NCBI GenBank assembly: GCA_029862725.1
Contig: JAOTWT010000110.1
Span: 1 to 8,164 of the forward strand
DNA: 8,164 bases
Origin: Acidobacteriota bacterium
Lineage (GTDB): Bacteria; Acidobacteriota; Blastocatellia; Pyrinomonadales; Pyrinomonadaceae
Direction: 5' to 3'
Part shown: positions 6,329-8,164 of the stretch, in pieces
Layout: every line of letters starts with the position of its first letter
Numbering within the stretch: position 1 is the first letter of the stretch
The notes under the pieces: generated by a model
The model's input: the letters and a program-made list of their open reading frames with translations, nothing else
The model's database searches: none
What the model was told of the DNA's origin: nothing
Translations under genes and position numbers: made by a program

Positions 6329-7801
6329 ATGAAAGAATCAAGAAGAGAATTTATAAAAAAAGCGAGTTGCTCTCTGGGTATGGTGACTTTGGCAACACAG
6401 GTCCAGCACTTCGGGCGTATGACCGCGCTAGCTCAGAAGGTCCGCGAAAAGAAGGGTTCGCTCGGCGGCGGTTACAAGGCGATCGTCTGCGTGTTCCTGG
6501 GCGGCGGAAATGACGGCAACAACACCATCATCCCGAACCACAACGACTCGAGCGTCAGCAACTATGCCGATTATGCGGCATCGCGCTCTGGTGCCGGCCT
6601 CGCGTTGTCACAGGCTTCCCTTTTGCCGATAACGGTGCCGCGGATGGGCAATCTTGTTTACGGTCTCAATCCGGCCTTGGGGCCGCAGACTGGTGGAAAT
6701 AGCGGTCTTTATGAGCTCTGGGGAACCGGCAAACTCGCATGGGCGACCAATGTCGGCACGCTTGTAAGCCCGATGACCAAGGTCGAGTACCAGAATAACT
6801 CGGTGACCAAGCCGTCCCAGCTCTTTTCGCATCTCGACCAGGTAAACCAGTTTCAGGCCGGCCGCAGTGACTCCTTTTCCTTCTCGGGCTGGGGCGGAAG
6901 GGTCTCGGACGAGATGACGAGCGGAAGCAATCCAAGCGGCCTGATACCGATGGTTACCTCCATCGACGGCTCAACACTCTTTACGGCCGGACAGATAACC
7001 CAACCGCTCGCAATTGCGGATTCCAATACAGGCCTCGATGAAGTCCTCAACCCCATCGGTTTTGGCGAGGATGCTATCTCGCAGGCACGGCTTCAGGCCT
7101 ATAACCAATTGCGCGGAATGGACCTGGGCAACAATTACGTCGCTGCCTCAAGCAACATAACCGACGCCGCGATCCAGGCTAATTCCGCGCTGGCGACCTT
7201 TGAGGAGGTTACGGTCGGCTTTCCCAACACCGGTATCGGAAGGCAGCTCAAACAGGTCGCGCGCCTTATCAAGAAGCAGGCTGATCTGAATGTGTCGCGC
7301 CAGATCTTTTTCACCGAACGCGGCGGGTTCGATACCCATAACAACCAGTTGAACAACCAGACAATTAATCTCAGCCAGGTCTCGCAGGCTGTTCGCGCAT
7401 TTTACGACGAGATGGTCGTACAGGGTCTTGCCAGCGAAGTCACGGTGTTTATGATGACCGACTTCGGTCGAACCATGGACCCGGCGGGATCGGGCGGAAG
7501 CGTGGGCAGCGACCACGGATGGGGCAACCACCTGTTTGTGGTCGGCGATTCGGTCAACGGCGGCGATTTCTACGGAATCAACACCTCGAACGGCACGCCA
7601 TTCCCGAATCTTCTGATCGACGGCCCGGACGATGCGACAAACAATTCCAACAACGCACGCGGACGCTGGATCCCGACGACCTCGGTCGAGCAGTATGCTG
7701 CGACGATCGCTCGTTGGTACGGCCTGCCCGAAGCGGATATGCCGGATGTGTTCCCGAACATCGGGAGCTTTTCGAACACGAATTTAGGGTTTATGGCTTA
7801 G
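6329..7801 (+). CDS. DUF1501 family protein exported by Tat
   Basis: The 490-aa protein begins with a canonical twin-arginine signal, SRREFIK (4-10), a hydrophobic stretch, and a likely cleavage after A35 (ALA-Q). It is therefore probably exported folded, perhaps with a metal or cofactor. DUF1501 landmarks, in order: VFLGGGNDGNNTIIP (55-69), LNPALGP, SQLFSHLDQVNQFQAG, GWGGRVSDE, GGFDTH (332-337), TDFGRT (377-382) and DHGWGNH (395-401), then GDFYG. The family is placed in the alkaline phosphatase/sulfatase-like superfamily, and the D/H motifs are where that fold keeps metal ligands. No substrate is known, and I see no clear catalytic Ser/Thr nucleophile. The gene forms an operon with DUF1800 upstream and ends at two hairpins. 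Export of one partner by Sec and the other by Tat is notable. Confidence 0.93.
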   Translation: MKESRREFIKKASCSLGMVTLATQVQHFGRMTALAQKVREKKGSLGGGYKAIVCVFLGGGNDGNNTIIPNHNDSSVSNYADYAASRSGAGLALSQASLLPITVPRMGNLVYGLNPALGPQTGGNSGLYELWGTGKLAWATNVGTLVSPMTKVEYQNNSVTKPSQLFSHLDQVNQFQAGRSDSFSFSGWGGRVSDEMTSGSNPSGLIPMVTSIDGSTLFTAGQITQPLAIADSNTGLDEVLNPIGFGEDAISQARLQAYNQLRGMDLGNNYVAASSNITDAAIQANSALATFEEVTVGFPNTGIGRQLKQVARLIKKQADLNVSRQIFFTERGGFDTHNNQLNNQTINLSQVSQAVRAFYDEMVVQGLASEVTVFMMTDFGRTMDPAGSGGSVGSDHGWGNHLFVVGDSVNGGDFYGINTSNGTPFPNLLIDGPDDATNNSNNARGRWIPTTSVEQYAATIARWYGLPEADMPDVFPNIGSFSNTNLGFMA

Positions 7802-7820
7802 CGGCGCGCAGCGCTGCTTT
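7801..7820 (+). terminator. GC-rich hairpin at the DUF1501 stop (weak terminator candidate)
   Basis: GCGGCGC (7801-7807) pairs with GCGCTGC (7811-7817), seven pairs with one G-U, around a GCA loop, and only three T's follow. The stem starts at the last base of the stop codon. It may help termination or protect the 3' end of the mRNA, but the T run is too short for a confident call. Confidence 0.35.
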
Positions 7821-7822
7821 GC

Positions 7823-7843
7823 AGGTTCAAGGTTCCAGGTTTG
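7823..7843 (+). repeat. Left array of a 7-bp tandem repeat (AGGTTCA type)
   Basis: Three imperfect 7-bp units stand in tandem: AGGTTCA, AGGTTCC and AGGTTTG. The same heptad occurs inverted at 7931-7960. Positions 7824-7840 match the reverse complement of 7931-7947 at 14 of 17 bases. The array forms the left arm of the terminator hairpin at 7829-7864. Confidence 0.55.
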
Positions 7844-7869
7844 TTTGTGCAGACTTGGAACTTTTTTTT
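7829..7869 (+). terminator. Intrinsic terminator of the DUF1800/DUF1501 operon
   Basis: Positions 7829-7844 pair with 7849-7864 without a mismatch (16 pairs, four of them G-U) around the tetraloop TTGT. The run TTTTTTTT (7862-7869) follows the core stem, whose outermost pairs share the first T's of the run. This is a well-formed factor-independent terminator for transcripts arriving from the DUF1501 gene. It should insulate the downstream phosphatidyltransferase gene. Confidence 0.7.
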
Positions 7870-7930
7870 GTGCGAGTTACTCCCCGTTGGAAACTTTCTT
7901 CAGGGTCAATCCTCAAACCATGTACATCGG

Positions 7931-7960
7931 ACCTTGGACCTTGAACTTTGAACTTTGAAC
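7931..7960 (-). repeat. Right, inverted array of the 7-bp tandem repeat
   Basis: On the plus strand the units read ACCTTGG, ACCTTGA, ACTTTGA, ACTTTGA and then AC. On the minus strand this is GTTCAA(A/G) repeated, the same heptad as at 7823-7843. Short heptad arrays like this recall the STRR heptamer repeats of cyanobacteria; a genome-wide family here is inferred. The last units supply TTGAAC boxes used in the promoter proposed for the next gene. Confidence 0.6.
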
Positions 7961-7975
7961 GAACTAGTTGATAAT
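7948..7975 (+). promoter_or_regulatory. Candidate promoter of the pgsA-like gene
   Basis: TTGAAC (7948-7953), a 16-nt spacer and GATAAT (7970-7975) form a plausible sigma70 promoter. The -35 box lies inside the heptad repeat. Transcription would start at about 7981-7983, practically at the GTG start codon. That would explain why no ribosome binding site is visible before the gene. Confidence 0.45.
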
Positions 7976-7982
7976 CTTCAAT

Positions 7983-8164
7983 GTGAACCTACCCAATTAT
8001 CTGACCCTCGCCCGTATCTTTCTGGTACCGCTTCTGGTGGTGGTTCTACTCACGCCCTATACCGAACACTGGTTCGGAATCTCGAGTTATGTCCTGGCGA
8101 TAGGCATCTTTCTGGTCGCGACCCTTACCGATATTCTCGACGGGCATCTCGCACGGGCCCGCAA
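7983..8164 (+). CDS. pgsA: CDP-alcohol phosphatidyltransferase, PgsA-like (N-terminal part)
   Basis: Sixty codons are present before the window ends. The protein opens NLPNYLTLARIFLVPLLVV, the typical N-terminus of CDP-diacylglycerol-glycerol-3-phosphate 3-phosphatidyltransferase. Two hydrophobic segments (about 12-24 and 36-49) lead into TDILDGHLARAR (49-60), which carries the start of the CDP-alcohol phosphotransferase motif D50-x2-D53-G54-x2-A57-R58. The later G-x3-D-x3-D part lies outside. The enzyme makes phosphatidylglycerol phosphate in the inner membrane, the first committed step to phosphatidylglycerol and cardiolipin. GTG 7983 is chosen because it places the family's usual start next to MNLPN; the ATG at 7981 is followed at once by TGA. 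An in-frame TTG at 7968 is a less likely start. Another CDP-alcohol transferase is possible without the C-terminus. Confidence 0.85.
   Translation, partial: MNLPNYLTLARIFLVPLLVVVLLTPYTEHWFGISSYVLAIGIFLVATLTDILDGHLARAR

Noticed and set aside
7857..7885. Second ECF promoter suggested by GGAACTT at 7857-7863
   Set aside because: No GTC/TCTAA box follows at the proper distance, and the bases belong to the terminator stem and T run.
7519..7944. Plus-strand open frame of 141 codons overlapping the end of DUF1501
   Set aside because: Reads the DUF1501 gene in another frame, then runs through the terminator and the repeat; no independent support.
1..8164. CRISPR array, tRNA/rRNA or insertion sequence
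   Set aside because: No regularly spaced repeats, cloverleaf or rRNA segments, transposase motifs or terminal inverted repeats with target duplications were seen.

Overview
The window looks like chromosomal DNA of a free-living Gram-negative-type bacterium, most likely an acidobacterium of the Blastocatellia/Pyrinomonadaceae kind. This is inferred from the gene mix (a DUF1800/DUF1501 secreted pair, an ECF sigma/anti-sigma pair, a CrtC/AttH-type lipocalin-like protein, a YfgM/TPR-type membrane protein with a lysine-rich N-terminus), the moderately GC-rich coding DNA and the AT-rich gaps. It is not proven by any marker gene. No insertion sequence, CRISPR array, tRNA or rRNA is visible, and the coding regions show no frameshifts.

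Layout. Positions 1-533 (minus strand) hold the N-terminal part of a single-pass membrane protein of the TPR_21/YfgM type; its C-terminus lies outside the window. A divergent gap (534-802) carries a candidate promoter for that gene and, facing the other way, an ECF-type promoter (GGAACAA, 15 nt, GTCTAA) ahead of an ECF sigma factor (803-1456). After an unusually long 291-bp gap comes a zinc-finger (zf-HC2) anti-sigma factor with one membrane segment (1748-2545). Then, 75 bp on, comes a CrtC/AttH lipocalin-like protein (2621-3820). These three genes may form one envelope-stress transcription unit.

A 337-bp AT-rich gap (3821-4157) contains two -10-like boxes and three copies of an ACCAAAC motif; a further copy lies in the sigma/anti-sigma gap. 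It leads into a tight two-gene operon with an 8-bp gap: a Sec-exported DUF1800 protein (4158-6320) and a Tat-exported DUF1501 protein (6329-7801). The two families commonly occur side by side, and the biochemical role of the pair is not established. The operon ends in a GC-rich hairpin at the stop codon and then a 16-bp hairpin with a run of eight T's. The second hairpin is built partly from a 7-bp repeat whose inverted copy lies about 90 bp downstream.

The window closes with the 5' part of a CDP-alcohol phosphatidyltransferase, PgsA-like (7983 onward). Its candidate promoter takes its -35 box from the 7-bp repeat and would start transcription almost at the GTG codon.

No clearly new multi-gene system is present. 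The parts most worth following are the poorly understood DUF1800/DUF1501 pair, the shared ACCAAACC motif in two regulatory gaps, the probable autoregulated ECF promoter with its leader hairpin, and the repeat-derived terminator and promoter ahead of pgsA.
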